From Sphagnum compactum (taxonomy: Eukaryota > Bryophyta > Sphagnopsida > Sphagnales): a DNA stretch of 64,000 nucleotides. Position 1 is the stretch's first letter, and each line of letters begins with the position of its first letter. The DNA is taken from assembly GCA_965153455.1 (NCBI GenBank), contig OZ234502.1:16027495-16091494 (forward strand), written 5' to 3'. Position numbers and translations under genes: made by a program. Under the pieces are notes generated by a model. The model saw nothing but the letters and a program-made list of their open reading frames with translations, did no database searches and had not been told where the DNA came from. This document shows positions 48,053 through 60,544 of this stretch, in pieces.

Positions 48053-49575
48053 TTATGGGTCCCAATCTGACAAGCAAGGCCTCAACTCCATTGCAATCTT
48101 CTCTTCAACTGCATTTGCTGCCTTACCAGCTCCATGCTTGCTCAGAAACAATGCACACAGAAGTACTGTCATGCCACACACTTCCTTCAATATAACATAT
48201 GAAGGTAGTTCCACCTCCAGTGTTACTAGGTGAGCCCTGCAGCATACCACTTAATCAATCACCATTCTACATCCTCTTCACGTTGATCTCAGAAACAGAT
48301 TCCCTAACTGCTATCCTTACAGAAGCACATGAATTCAAATCTGCTAGCTACACACCTGTTCCCCTCATCCTTTTCCACAAGGTTGCAAAGCACCCCAAGA
48401 GTCACAACCACCAGATCCAAGTGTCAGTCTGCCTGGCCACCTTTCCCCTTCAGCATTTCAGAAGATCCATGTCACACACCTCCAAGCCTCTCCTCTTGTC
48501 CCTCCTCTCGGGGTCTTGATTGAGGGCTGGGGAAGTGCACAACTAGTAGAGATGCTATTACACCAAGGCCACCACATGCTGCAACTTGGAAACAACCAAC
48601 TGCGTTGTCATTTGTGAGATTCATGAGCACCTGGTGAACAATGATACAACCCACCATTCAACCCTTAAGAAACCTCAACAATTTCATAGCAAATTACTGA
48701 AGGAAAAGAAATGTATGTGCTTGTGATCAGAATTTCTCATGTTTTTGAGACCCAGACAAATCCTTTACACACATAAAACAAATTTACTAGGTAAGTTTTG
48801 GTGATCCAGTTGTTCACAGAAGATAAGGAGACTCATAAACACATCTCATCACAATCTTATCCAGGTCTTGTGATAGCATACCTTGATAGCAGATAGAAGA
48901 CAATCAGTGTACACTGCCGCATATGAGCTGGCCTCCCTTCAACTTTCTGGTCTGAATGACCCCTTTATGTTGCCATCATCTTTATTTGCAATGAATTTTC
49001 TCCTCTTTCCCTACTAGCCCTGGCGGCATCACCAACTTCCTCCAGCTGCAACACCTTTCCAGCTTTCTGGGCTTTTTTCTTCCTTTCTGGAAACAGAAAT
49101 CAAGATCAACCTCGTCAAATGCAAAAGGGTCCTGTGGATCTTCCATCCCTGTGCTCTCCTTCCTTTTCAACAGGGAAACTTTTTGAGGTTTTGTGTGTGG
49201 TTTACTGAACCATGAGCTACATGAAAGGCTCACCAATTCCTGGGCATCTTGTGATGTTGTATGCACTGACATCTGCTCCATGAGTGGTTTTCCATTGCTG
49301 ATTGCATTGCTACATTTTTGTGCCATGCTACTAGATGGTCTCACCAAATTTTGCACAGGCCTCCTGAATCAGAACAGAGACTTACTGGGGCTGGTCTTCA
49401 TGAGATCACTGCTTGCATACTCTAGATCAGGTGAAGAGGAGAAACCCACAATTGTTTTCCATTGGTTTGTAGTGGCTCCAGCTGAGTCATGTTTAAAGAA
49501 ATGACCCCTGCTGTTTGTTTCAACATCTGTGCAATAAAACCAGTTAAATGACTCAGGATTGCAATGGCTGTCCAT
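48053..49575 (-). pseudogene. WAPL (cohesin release factor) fragment, probably broken
   Basis: Plant WAPL proteins release cohesin from chromosomes. On the minus strand there are recognisable pieces in WAPL order: an N-terminal piece with DPQDPFAFDE (about 49130), a possible exon 48945-48879 (LKGRPAHMRQCTLIVFYLLS), exon 48630-48480 with VLMNLTNDNAVGC and ACGGL...ASLLVVHFPSP, exon 48428-48356 with HLDLVVVTLGVLCNLVEKDE, and exon 48236-48127 with VTLEVELPS and LLCALFLSKHGAG. Phases of the last two match (AG+G). However, exon 48428-48356 has TGA as its first full codon, and the intron before it would be only 51 bp. The conserved C-terminal part was not found. I therefore call it a damaged or partial copy; a functional gene with misread borders is possible. 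Confidence 0.6.
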
Positions 49576-50039
49576 TCCAATGCATCATACTGCAAATTTC
49601 ACCTACTGACAATTTTCAAGTCACCCATCCCCCTAACTTGAAACATGGACTGTAAGGTTCATGTTTGAAGCTAGTGAGTGACTTACTTTTTGCTTCCACA
49701 AAGAGAAAATAATCGAATGCTATAACATATCTATGAGGATGCAGAGAAATCTTCACAACACTTTGAAGGTAACATGACAATGAGTGCGGTCATAACTTTA
49801 TGAGAATCACTCACAAAGTGTCAGACCTTCACCTTCATCAAGAATAGCAGTGACAAGCTACCCACGGACTTTATCAGTTCCAGACTTGTAGATCAGTGTA
49901 CACTAGTCCACCCAAAATTTTGGGCAAACCACTTTACAAAATCTGCATCCCGAGCTTCTGTCATATTAGCAGAAGCAATGGGAAGACTCAATGATGATGT
50001 TAGCAAGCAATGAAGAGATAGATCAATGCTAAAACAAAG

Positions 50040-52460
50040 TACTTAACACTGGAAACTTTCACTAAAATCCACTTTTTGGAACACAATGAAGTGATAAAGG
50101 AATATGTAATACATTACGAAATTCAACAACGTGGTTCACTTCATGCACACATCATTCTTTGGGTTGTAGAAAATGACATTGAAAATATCACAAATGAAAT
50201 TGTTGCTTTTCTTCCTACAACATTTGATGAAAAACAAAGAATTTATACAATCCACTTTACAAAATTGTAATGAAAAAACGACTCCACACATGTGAAAATA
50301 AATCTATCTTAAATAAATATAGAAATCAATGCAAATATGGATTTCCATTCAATGCACAACCGGATCAACAATCTCAATTTAACAACTACACCAATCGTTG
50401 GGAATATTATCGTCCAAAATATGAAGACCACAATGTTGTGCCATGCCATGCATCATTGTTTTTTCAATGGGGTGCCACTTCAACATCGAACATATTACTT
50501 CTTCATATTGGTCTTATTATCTCTTAAAATATATCATGAAATGTGAACCATATGGAGCATTGAATTTGAACCAAGAAAATGTAGAATGTTTAGGTTTGCA
50601 AAATGTTTCACAAATGCAACTTCAATTCATATCTTCCCTTATAATCACTAAACTTGTTTCTCCTACAAAAGCTGCACTCACATGTTTACAAATACTAGTG
50701 GTCCAAAAAATACAACAATAAAATACATCAATTCAAAACCTCCTCACATATGCACAAAAATATAACATAATCAAAAGTTTTAAGACTCCATCCCATAGAT
50801 GTTTTCAAGAAACGACCTATTAATTGAAAACATGACTTTTACTCAATATTTAACCAACTTTGAATATGATAAATTATAACATCCCACTTTCAAATGTCAT
50901 GGTCAAGATGACCTAGGAAACTTCATTTACAAAAATAGCAAGTTAACTAGATTTACAACCATCCCACACAAAACACAGAATTTTTTTAATAACATATTAT
51001 TACAAAATATGTCTTTTCAAAATGGAAAATGAATTGTTCTCTACATCAAACTTTGAAAAAAGTTACATACGTGATTGTTACATTCGTCAATTTCTACCAT
51101 CATTGGACAATTTACAAACATACCTAATGAAATACATGCATATAAACCAAATGAAATGCAGCTTGTTTCCAACCTTCACAACACATATATGACACACACA
51201 TTTCCATCATGTAATTAAATGATGAACAAAAAAATAAATTGCATTCCATTACCGAACCCATCAAGGTTTGCATATTATCACAAGCACATCTAATAACGAC
51301 AACTTTTTTTATATAAAATGCATCATAGAACAATAAGAATTGCTTGACAAAAATGTATTGTTATCAACAACAATACGCATTATAACACTTCATTTGAACT
51401 CCACTACCACTATGGTACACACTATATTTCAATTCCAACATGAGGGTATTTGTCCATCCTTCTTGAAACTAGTGTTGTCATAGAACGCTTCAAAAATGCA
51501 CATGTCATAATCATTGATAAATTATCAATGATGATCACCAACATGTTGTGTGTAGTTGAACAATGATTAAAACAATCAATGCATCTTGAAAACATATCTC
51601 CATTTGAAACAAAGCTTGTATTAATTGTTGGAAACCTTGCCCAAATACCACCAACTTATAAACATATTGAGACAATGACATATTATGCAAAAGTTGTCAC
51701 ATTAAATTTGCACCATGTTGGAAAACAACAAACAACATTTTTTATCCATTTCCATGAGTCATGCTACAGATCTTGAATACTTGCAATTTCTCACATCATA
51801 TGAGAAAGAAAACCAAGAACTAAAGAAATTCAAACAATTTTATCACAATGTTTTTTAAATATACAAAATATATATTCTGAAATACATAAAACATATTGAA
51901 GAATATGATAACATTATGTTAAACAAACAGTTCTCAATCACATAAATGTATACCAATTGAAAATAAACACAAATGTTACAAATATTAAACACATTGAACC
52001 ATGGTTAAATGACAAGTCTTTCCACCACATAAACAAGATTACTATAGGTGCATTAGTCATGTTCACTAAAAATGTTAACATACCAAAAGGAGTTATAAAC
52101 GGTGTAATTACATCTATCATTCTTGATCATCAAAACAATGTTACAACAATAAAAGTTCAATTAACAAATAACTCCACAAAATGATTATCAAAAAACGTTC
52201 CTTCTAACACAAATATACATATGATGGATATTATTATAAAGCATCATTTCTAATAGGACTAACATATGTTATGACAAGCCATAAATCACAAGGTGCAACA
52301 ATTGCCACAAAAGCTATTAGTGACATAAAAGAAGCTTTCACACTTAATGTCACATATGTCATGCTTTTTAAAGTCACAAATCGAAACAACTTAAAAATAA
52401 TTGGAAATTTTATTCAAAATGATTTTATACTTTGTAATTTTGTAGAAAACTAAAACTACA
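50040..52460 (+). pseudogene. dead Helitron replicase-helicase
   Basis: Pieces of a Helitron RepHel protein lie in order on the plus strand in shifting frames. They are: the Rep-like IQQRGSLHAHIILW (about 50120-50165); the helitron helicase-like region with KYGFPFNAQPD, RWEYYRPKYEDHNVVPCH and QRTYYFFILVLL (50330-50520), then LGLQNVSQMQLQFISSLI (50590-50645); the Pif1-type helicase with VIIIDKLSMM (about 51503-51535); LVLIVGNLAQIPP (about 51615-51655); and the C-terminal MTSHKSQGATIA and VTNRNNLKIIGNF (52271-52410). There are many stops and frameshifts. The Walker B motif reads DK instead of DE. Element ends were not identified. Confidence 0.85.
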
Positions 52461-55400
52461 ACAATATTATTTCAAATTTGAAAATTGAAAGTATGTTCCC
52501 AACACTTAATTTGTTTCACATTTCATTCAATGTCTTTATTGATTAAAAATGTATTGTGTAGGTGCAAAATGTTTAGAATTTTTTTCATAACTTCAACGTG
52601 TAAATAAATCCAAATATAATAAGTGGAAATGTTTTTAGTTGGAATGTTGTAGACAATGTTTTGTTAAAATCGAATGATAAATATCCTACTTGCCAACAAA
52701 TTGCATTAGTTTTTTTGTCCAACTATCCTCATTTGGTTTTGAATGTATTAAAGATATTGTAAAAATACCTTGAATGTAAGTAAGAAAACTTAATAATACA
52801 AATGAAAATATTAATATATAGATATTCATAATAGTCCCACTAGACAACTTATGTTATTATTACAATAATGTCGTATTGCAAAAAATAAAACTTTTAAGCA
52901 AGAAACATCAACTAGTGCACATACTAAAAAAAGAAGAAGATCTAATACATATATATATATGTATATTATAAAACTGAATTATGAAAAATTCAAAGATTGT
53001 AAAAAAATAAAAAATAAAAATGGTTTTGTTTCATTTTGTGTTGAAAATTTTGAAACATTACTCAAATATAAGAATGAAATATTAGACATTGCAAAATATG
53101 CTTGTTGTTGTTGTTAAATTTTATGTTTTGGTTATCAAATTCGTTATGCATTTGAATCAGAACTGAATAATTTTCATGTTTCCATGAAAATTACAAAACT
53201 AAAAAGCATGTATTCATTTGCAAGTCTTGTGAAAAGATTTTTTTTTTGAATCATATGGTAAATATATGAAATTATATTATCCATAATCCATTGGATATGA
53301 AATTCATAATCATCCAAGCCAATCATTAATAGTTGTTAAGATTTGTTGTGTCTATTAGTAGTCTCAACAAACTCTTAAAAAATGGACCTTGGGTTATAGA
53401 GCAACCACGTTGGAACCACTATACAAAATCTATTTGAATTATATATTTTCTAGCTCAAAAGTTGTTAGGTTTGAAATCACATACCCTATTAAAGCATATG
53501 TTGTTTAAATATCACACCCTCCTCATGACGATGGCATTAGATGCACCCATCATAGCCTCTACCAAGTCTAATATGTGTTTGTTGATTGATGTAGAAACAT
53601 TGTTGGGGTTGAATGCCATTATGCCACTATTGGAGGCAACCCACTCATTGATCAAATTTTCCTAACCACGTGATGTGTTTACGTGTGATTTCATAGCAGT
53701 ATTGAAATTTTGTGAAGTAGATGTATATTAGATGTACTGTGATAAGCAATCTTATTGTCAAGATGATGTGTTTGGAAATTCCTTCCTATTATCAATTTTG
53801 CTCATGAGAGCATACATTTTTGGTGGATCATAGATTTAAATATAGGAACAGATCACCTAGCTTTTGAATTTGCTAAACAACATGTTTGGGCCACATATGT
53901 AGATTAGATTAAGGATTGGAAAACACCATATTTGACATTTGGTTTTGTGACAAGACATGTGTATGAAGAGGTTGTCACATCTGTGAAATGATAATGTATA
54001 GAAGCTGCCAATCAATTTATTTATAAAATTATAATTTTGATTCCCAAACAAAAATTTGATGGATGCATTTGGGGTTGTGTAGCCCAGTACTAGTTGCAAC
54101 CAGAACTTGAAATCAAGTTTGCTGCTCATTTCATAATCTTCAAGGTTGCCCTTTGCCAACCTAAGAAAGTTAAGCCTAGTGAAGTATGGGTTCTAGGACT
54201 ATTTTTAACCACTTCCTTTGATTTGCAAAGATTTTTGTTTGTCCTTGCCATGAAGAATAATGCTTAATTGGAAATGTAGAAACCATTTGATATCAACCCA
54301 CTTACCAAACTATGGAATACTTTTTTTTCAGCTCGAATAATTCCCTAAATACATCAGGTTGGTTGAACTTGTTATGGTGTAAATGATTGGTTCAGTAGAG
54401 GGTGAACAGGGTTTTCTAGACTCACCTTTATGAAAACTAAATTAAGGAATCAATTTGGGATTAGTCATTCAAATGTTCAGTTAGAAGTTTTTCCCCATTC
54501 AAAACTTCCCCTTTGGAGTAGTAATTCAGAATTGGAAAGAAAACAAAACTTGATATGGTGCTAAAGGTTGAAAGTGAATGTAAATTCTATAGTTGTCATT
54601 TGTTTCAATGATCCATGTTATTTTGGATATGATGATTTTTGAAGCTTCAATCAAGTTCTAACCGCCTTTGGGCATTAAGGAAACATGAATTGACATTTGT
54701 TTTTGCATTGAGAATTTAATACCTAACATTATTTTTGTGTAGGTTAGGTTTTATGTTGCGATGGCCAGGGCCTCTATGGGTTGGGTTTCAATTCCCCCAT
54801 ATAGTTTTGTCACAAAAAATTGAAAATAAAAATTATTATTGACAAAAAACCTTGAAAGCTTGTAGCCCCAAAACTTACTTATAAAAGTCTTTTATAGCAA
54901 ATCATATTCGACCATATTTTTTCCCTAATTGTTGAAGAGCTACATACCTCCTTACCATGTAGTTGGACAATTTAACACATAATATGCCCATGTGGCAATT
55001 ACAACTCAAAGAGGGGCTAACATGTAGCCAACTTGGCCAAATTCAAATAGTGAAAAAAAAACACTATTGCTTAGTATCATGAGAATTAAAAAATAAATGA
55101 AATGAGGCATTTGAAAAACGAAATGCTTGCAAGTGCAGCATTCCATTTTTCAAAATGTCCTGGGAGATCTTAGCCTAATTAAGGATTCCTCCAAATACAC
55201 TACTAATCTTGGCCAAGGTTTTTATGAGATAGTAATAACTAATAACCTCCTCAAGCCTCCACCCTACAAGAATGGCTGCAAAGTGCCCTAGGCAAGCTCC
55301 ACGTTAAAATCATTACAATTCATATGAATAAACCTGTGAAAATTGAAAGTTGCTCCCGTCTTACCTCAAAATCTCTTGGGTCTAGGACACTAAGTAAAAA

Positions 55401-56500
55401 GAGATCACGCCACCATTCATGGTTTTCCTTGGATTCTAAGGTGTCAGGACATATGATCAGTAGGAAAGTAAGGTCTTAAGGTGTCAGGACTTTGGATCGG
55501 TAAGGAAGTAAATGGTTATGTTAGAAGGACGTTCCCAAGGGTGTGTATAGTGGAAGCCTCTAATTGGCCTTCCATTTATCTCTATCAAATGGTATCACTG
55601 AACAAGGTGTGAAAATCACAAAAGCTGGTAAAAAACATCTTGGAGTGGAGTTGTGCAATAAATCAATGCATGTGTAACACTAAAACCTTTCATGATGTTT
55701 TTACTATGTATTCCTAATAAGAATAGTGGTCATACTTAATGTGGTATCTGGGATCAGAATAAAATTAATTATAATTAATATAAATATTGCAATTGAATTA
55801 GTAAAAGGAACAATGGGAATATTGGGGCCCCCTTTCTCATGGCTCCAAAAAATTGTACCTGTACGAAAACATTTCTAGTGCGCAGACTTTTTTTTTTCTT
55901 CCGAAAAATCGCCAAAAGGCAACACACTTGTCTGAAAATGGAATATCCTGTCCGTAATTTGTTTTTGTTAAAAAGGCCTCAAATCGAGGAGAAACTGTTT
56001 TTTTGGGGGAAGCAGTCGTCAAATATGTGTACTGGTACAGTTTTAAGAGTTCGTTGAAATAATGTCGTCAATTAAGTCAAAGTCTGCCCAGGGATGCTCG
56101 CCACCTCGGCTCCATTAGCAAAATTTCAAAAGGAAACACTACTCTAGCGGCCCTTCAAGTTCAGGGCTTCCTTCGCGGCAACTCCACTAGGGTAGGTACC
56201 GTACGTGTGGTGGACTATAGGCGAACATGACCCACATCGCCTCAACTCCACAAAACTGTGTACGGAAAAAGTGGGATAATTAGAAACGATTACAATATTC
56301 TACTAAGCAAATCAACGTTACAGACCTGCAGTCCTCGTATTTGCACGGCGTTGAAAGGAACTCAAAATCATTTATTGCAATCCGGGAGGAAGTCCAACTT
56401 GCACGCAGTTCAAAGAAGACCGATGTCAGTAAAAAGTGAACCCATACAATAATTGTCAAGAAGAGAATGAAAGCTCTTCCTCCACCCAACTAATATCTTC
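52461..56500. other. intergenic, no supported gene
   Basis: AT-rich, with a short (TA)n at about 52945-52960. Open frames of 60-100 codons (53462-53665, 53857-54159) have no recognised domain. Composition shifts toward mixed sequence from about 55830, approaching the secreted-protein gene. 'GGTGTCAGGAC' appears twice (about 55440 and 55478). Confidence 0.35.
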
Positions 56501-56554
56501 ACATTTCATTGACATAGTGGTAGATAGAACTGAAGTTACATCCAATGTCAGACG

Positions 56555-56760
56555 GTTGGACTCCACCAATTTCAACGAAGCCATCAAAACCAATTTCCAT
56601 CAATTTCAACGAAGCCAATCGTGCTCAAATGAACGATCAAGACTATGACGTCACTGAAGTCTAACTCAGAACCATTTTCTATCAATTTCAAAGAAGCCAA
56701 TCTGCCTGTGGTCAAATGAACGATCAAGACTATTAGGTCACTGAAGTCTTAACTCAGAGA
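56555..56760 (+). promoter_or_regulatory. duplicated upstream element with TGACGTCA site
   Basis: Two copies of about 95 bp ('ATCAATTTCAA(C/A)GAAGCCAATC...CAAATGAACGATCAAGACTAT...GGTCACTGAAGTC...AACTCAGA') lie in tandem upstream of the secreted-protein gene, preceded by a partial third. The first copy has a perfect palindromic bZIP-type site TGACGTCA at 56646-56653; in the second the site reads TTAGGTCA and is lost. Confidence 0.65.
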
Positions 56761-56797
56761 CACTACTACGCCGCTCAGATCACGGATCCCACAGTCC

Positions 56798-56805
56798 TAT
56801 ATAAA
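56798..56805 (+). promoter_or_regulatory. TATA box (TATATAAA)
   Basis: A consensus TATATAAA lies 218 bp upstream of the ATG at 57016, followed by CCATGGCC and CA-type start candidates near 56830. It fits transcription of the secreted-protein gene with a leader of about 185 nt. Confidence 0.65.
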
Positions 56806-57015
56806 CCATGGCCGTGCCGTCACAGTTTCATCTCAATCCCTCACCTTCGTATGCACCCAAGAACTAGTATTTCTCATATTTATCAGTTCAAAACAGTCGT
56901 CACTTGTCCCCAAGTTGTGAGTTCTGATCTGCTCTTTTCATTGCAGCGTCGGACAATTGAGATTTTGCCATAAACGATTGTTGCCGGGGTGAAGCAGTAG
57001 CCATATTCTATCACG

Positions 57016-57420
57016 ATGAAGATGGGCAGAGTGGCCGTGGCGATGGCGACGATGCTGATGGTGATGACTGTCAGCATGATGCAGGGGGCGGAGGCGCAGG
57101 GGCCGAGCTGCCTGACGGTATCGGGGGCTGGGGCACCCTTCAGCGACGCGACGGCGGTGGTGCAGCAACTGCAGCTGATGCCGGGCCAGTGCTGCCACAG
57201 CGGCGGGGGCTTCTGCACCGTGGTCCTCACTTCCGGGAACGCGGCGGCCAGCGTCTGCGCGACCAACAGCGTCTGCCCGAACTGCGCCGACGTGGGGAAC
57301 GACCTCAACCAGGTGCTGGCGCAGTGCAACGTGCTGAACGAGGTGCAGGGCGTCTACAGTCCCGACGGCACCTCCGACGAGCTCTTCTACCTCACCTCCG
57401 CCTCCCAAGTCCCTAGTTAG
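57016..57420 (+). CDS. small secreted cysteine-rich protein, 134 aa
   Basis: This is a single-exon gene. The first 27 or so residues form a typical signal peptide (a Met/Ala/Val-rich core ending GAEA|Q). The mature part has eight cysteines in the order C, CC, C, C, C, C, C: SCLTVSG, QCCHSGGGFC, VCATNSVCPNC and AQCNVLNEVQG. That spacing differs from the eight-cysteine lipid-transfer pattern (no CXC), and I do not recognise the family. It ends ELFYLTSASQVPS. The coding part is sharply GC-rich against an AT-rich background, with G/C at most third positions, so long antisense frames (to 195 codons) open opposite it; these are shadows. A TATA box and duplicated upstream element support a live promoter. 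An apoplastic role is inferred from the signal peptide. Confidence 0.8.
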   Translation: MKMGRVAVAMATMLMVMTVSMMQGAEAQGPSCLTVSGAGAPFSDATAVVQQLQLMPGQCCHSGGGFCTVVLTSGNAAASVCATNSVCPNCADVGNDLNQVLAQCNVLNEVQGVYSPDGTSDELFYLTSASQVPS

Positions 57421-60400
57421 ATCAAGCAGGGTCAATATCCGGGCAGATGATGGCACTAATTGATGAGTAGGGATGTTAGTTGTGTGAGATCCCAGCTGGT
57501 CGCCACTGCAGTTGACTAAGTACATTGAGGTTGGGGAGTTGAGCCATTCTTTGAAAATCCTCGACTACTATACTCTATATAGAGGCATCGATATCCTTAT
57601 TATAATTTAAGGACTGTGCAAGTAGTCGGTTCATGTTTTGCAAGGGCACAAATGGAAATGCGTTGTGGATGAACTTTTGTCGGTGAATGAATTAGCTCTT
57701 GATGATGTGATCGATTTTGTGACAGGCTCCTACCAGTCATAAAACGCTGTGTTCGATGTTATAGATTTTATTGAAGAAGCATAATGCTTTGTTGGGTCTC
57801 ATGAATACAATCTTTTTCTCGTCAGTGGGAGATAGTTATTGAAGAGTTGGAGAGTGCACTAGGCTAAGCCTGTTTGTGTGAAAGTGAATGAATTCGAAAT
57901 AGGAGGGCTGTCTAACAAGTGTAAACTTTTTTGTAACTTTAGAAAGTTTTTGAGAACCATCATAAACTTTGGGGAACTTGGGAACATACTTATTGGTTTC
58001 AAGATCATGGAAGGATATCGCTTCTAGAAGAACGCATAAGGCGTTGTAGTAGCTTCCACAATTCAGCAATATATTGGATTTTTGACTGTCTAACTCACTA
58101 ATGCATCATCCACACGAGCCCTCACTATGATGGGTGGAATGTGCATTACCTTAATTTTAATGGGTGGCTTGAGACCCCTAATTCAAATCTTGGTGGTCAA
58201 AGAAAAATTCAAATAAGTTGACCAAGGGAAGGGAAAAGCACCATATTAGAGTAAGCTCGGAAGGAAGTCTAGAACGCTTCAGGGATGTTCGCTCAAAAAC
58301 TCAAATTAGACACACGGATGAAGGTCCAGAAGGGTCAGAGAATTATCACATTACCTTCACCACAAGTACAATCGGATAGAAGGATCCAGAACGCGAGGGT
58401 CCAGTCTCAAAAAGATAATGCTTGAGAAAACATTCCTGCTTCTCCTGCCTGCTGCCTGCCCGCCTCCTCAGTGCCTCCTTTTTTATTGCCCGCCTCCTTA
58501 TTAATGATAACCGATTAATGAAAACCGGTGCTGATAACCGGTTATTCACGCATACACAAGAACCAGAGATTTAAGAAATGGTCGTGAGAAAAAAAATCCA
58601 AACTTGAAACCCAGATCCGGCCTCTAAATTTTTAATAAAAAAAAATATGAAAAAAACACTATATATGATCAATTTTAAACCGCCATATAAGAACTGACTG
58701 AAAATCAGTGGCCATCCAATTGGTGCAGTCAGGAGGGCTGGTTCACTCTGGTCCTTTACTTGAGTTGCATGAAATCTCCACTCCACTGGGGATGGGTGAA
58801 GCTTTTTACTTGTTATTAAGTGGTTTGAATTTCCTACAAAGGAGCCTTGCAAGAATTTCACATCAGACTTCATGTCATTCTTTTTCTAGACAATTTGGAA
58901 ATCTATTTTGGGAAAATAATCTTTTTGGACAATGTGGACTCAATGGAAACTAGGCTTTTGGGACGTTAGGATGTGGGATGGCAGTATGTACTGGAAAATC
59001 TACAGTTATGCTGCTTAGAGTTTGTCTGGCTTTGAAAACGAGGACCACTGCTGTGACAAATTGTTTTCAACTTTTGACAACTCCACCCAATGATGTCAAC
59101 ACACAGCCCCACAAGGGTACACAAGCCACTACTGAGGTTGGTGTCCGAACAACCAGTGATTGTTTGCCACTGGCCTTCTGCTGTTCAATGACATACTTAT
59201 AACCAAATGTTCTGTTGGAAAAAAATTCGAGCAGTCCCTTTGGTCCATTAATCTAGAAGGATGGTTTCATTTAATGTGCAGTTAAGGGGCTGAAAGCAAT
59301 TTGGTATGAAGTTTTTCTAACCACAATTATGTGGGGTTTTGTTTTGTGTTTGGGCTGAAGTTGCACATTTTAATGCATACAATAGACCAAAAACATAGGT
59401 AGACAAGTATGGTAATATTTTGGCTGTTTGGTTATAGGTGCCAAACCAAATAATTGGACAAATAAATTGTCCATCTTTACCGAATGAAATGTTTGGTCTA
59501 GGGGTGATTTGGGCCAGTTTTTTAAAAAATCAGCAATAAGAGCGAGGCAACTATCTAGTTAATGGGGTGAGTTTGTTACATTTAAAGGCATGTAACTAAC
59601 CATCAATAAGAAAAACCCTAACAATCTTACATTGCACAAACCTCACCAAAGGCAATCTAAATTTGATATTTAAACCTAACAGACATGCACATTTATTATC
59701 AACCCAAATCCAATACTTGGATCCTACAAACATTTACTACCAACCCAAATGAGAAATCAGCAAGCTGATTATTGAGCAATTTGCATTTCTTGTCGAAAAG
59801 TCAAGCAAGACAACAAGTTACATCTAGGCAGTGTTGAAATTACCTATGCAAGAAAACTCATTTTTATTTCCATTTGTGTTTCTATAGTTATGTCCATATT
59901 AGATACCATAGAAAAGTGAACTACAATTTCTCATTGAACTTTTGCTTCTTAGAACTATAGTAAGTCAAAGTTCAAAAATAAATGTAGATGATGTAGAGGA
60001 ACAAAAATTAGGGTAGGGAGTAGATAGAGAAATGCAAAAAAGTAGATCTAATAAGAAACCTAGGAATGATGCAAACATACCTAGCAATACTAGCACTACG
60101 ACCAAATGTAGGAACATATATCGTAGATCAAGTTTACATAAAGAGGGACAAGAAATACTTACATCATCACTAGTTTGCATAATCTATTCCATAGTGTTCT
60201 AGAGTTGAGAGTGCAAACAGGATCAAATTTCATAGAGTGCAACCTTGTTACAACTTCAATTTCATACCCACAACTTGCACATCTACATCAAATGTCATTT
60301 TAGTGTGGAAGAACTTTGAAAACTTTTCCACATTCATAGATTCTATTGAACCATTACAGACATATGTAATTGCAACATATTTAGATTTAGTTCATTTTCT

Positions 60401-60540
60401 CATCTCTTGGGTTCTGTTCAAGAAAAAGGGAGGTTCGAAGCCTACCTCTTGTTGGTCCAACATGTGTACCCCCAACTCCTTGGAGGTTGGGCCCAAGAGG
60501 AGTGAAGAATGATGAACTTGACTATGCCTTGAAGGTGATG
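57421..60540. other. intergenic, no supported gene
   Basis: This holds the 3' flank of the secreted-protein gene, then mixed sequence. 58440-58560 has a short repeated theme (CCGCCTCCT, ATAACCGGTTAT-like words). Open frames of 66-100 codons have no known domains. Confidence 0.35.
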
Positions 60541-60544
60541 AAGT

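Noticed and set aside
57016-57420. Assignment of the secreted protein to lipid-transfer proteins or hydrophobins
   Set aside because: It has eight cysteines, but the order C-CC-C-C-C-C-C lacks the CXC of lipid-transfer proteins and the second CC of hydrophobins.
56883-57525. Long antisense open frames (148 and 195 codons) opposite the secreted-protein gene
   Set aside because: They exist because the sense gene is GC-rich at third positions. They have Arg/His/Ala-rich, domain-free translations and no promoter.
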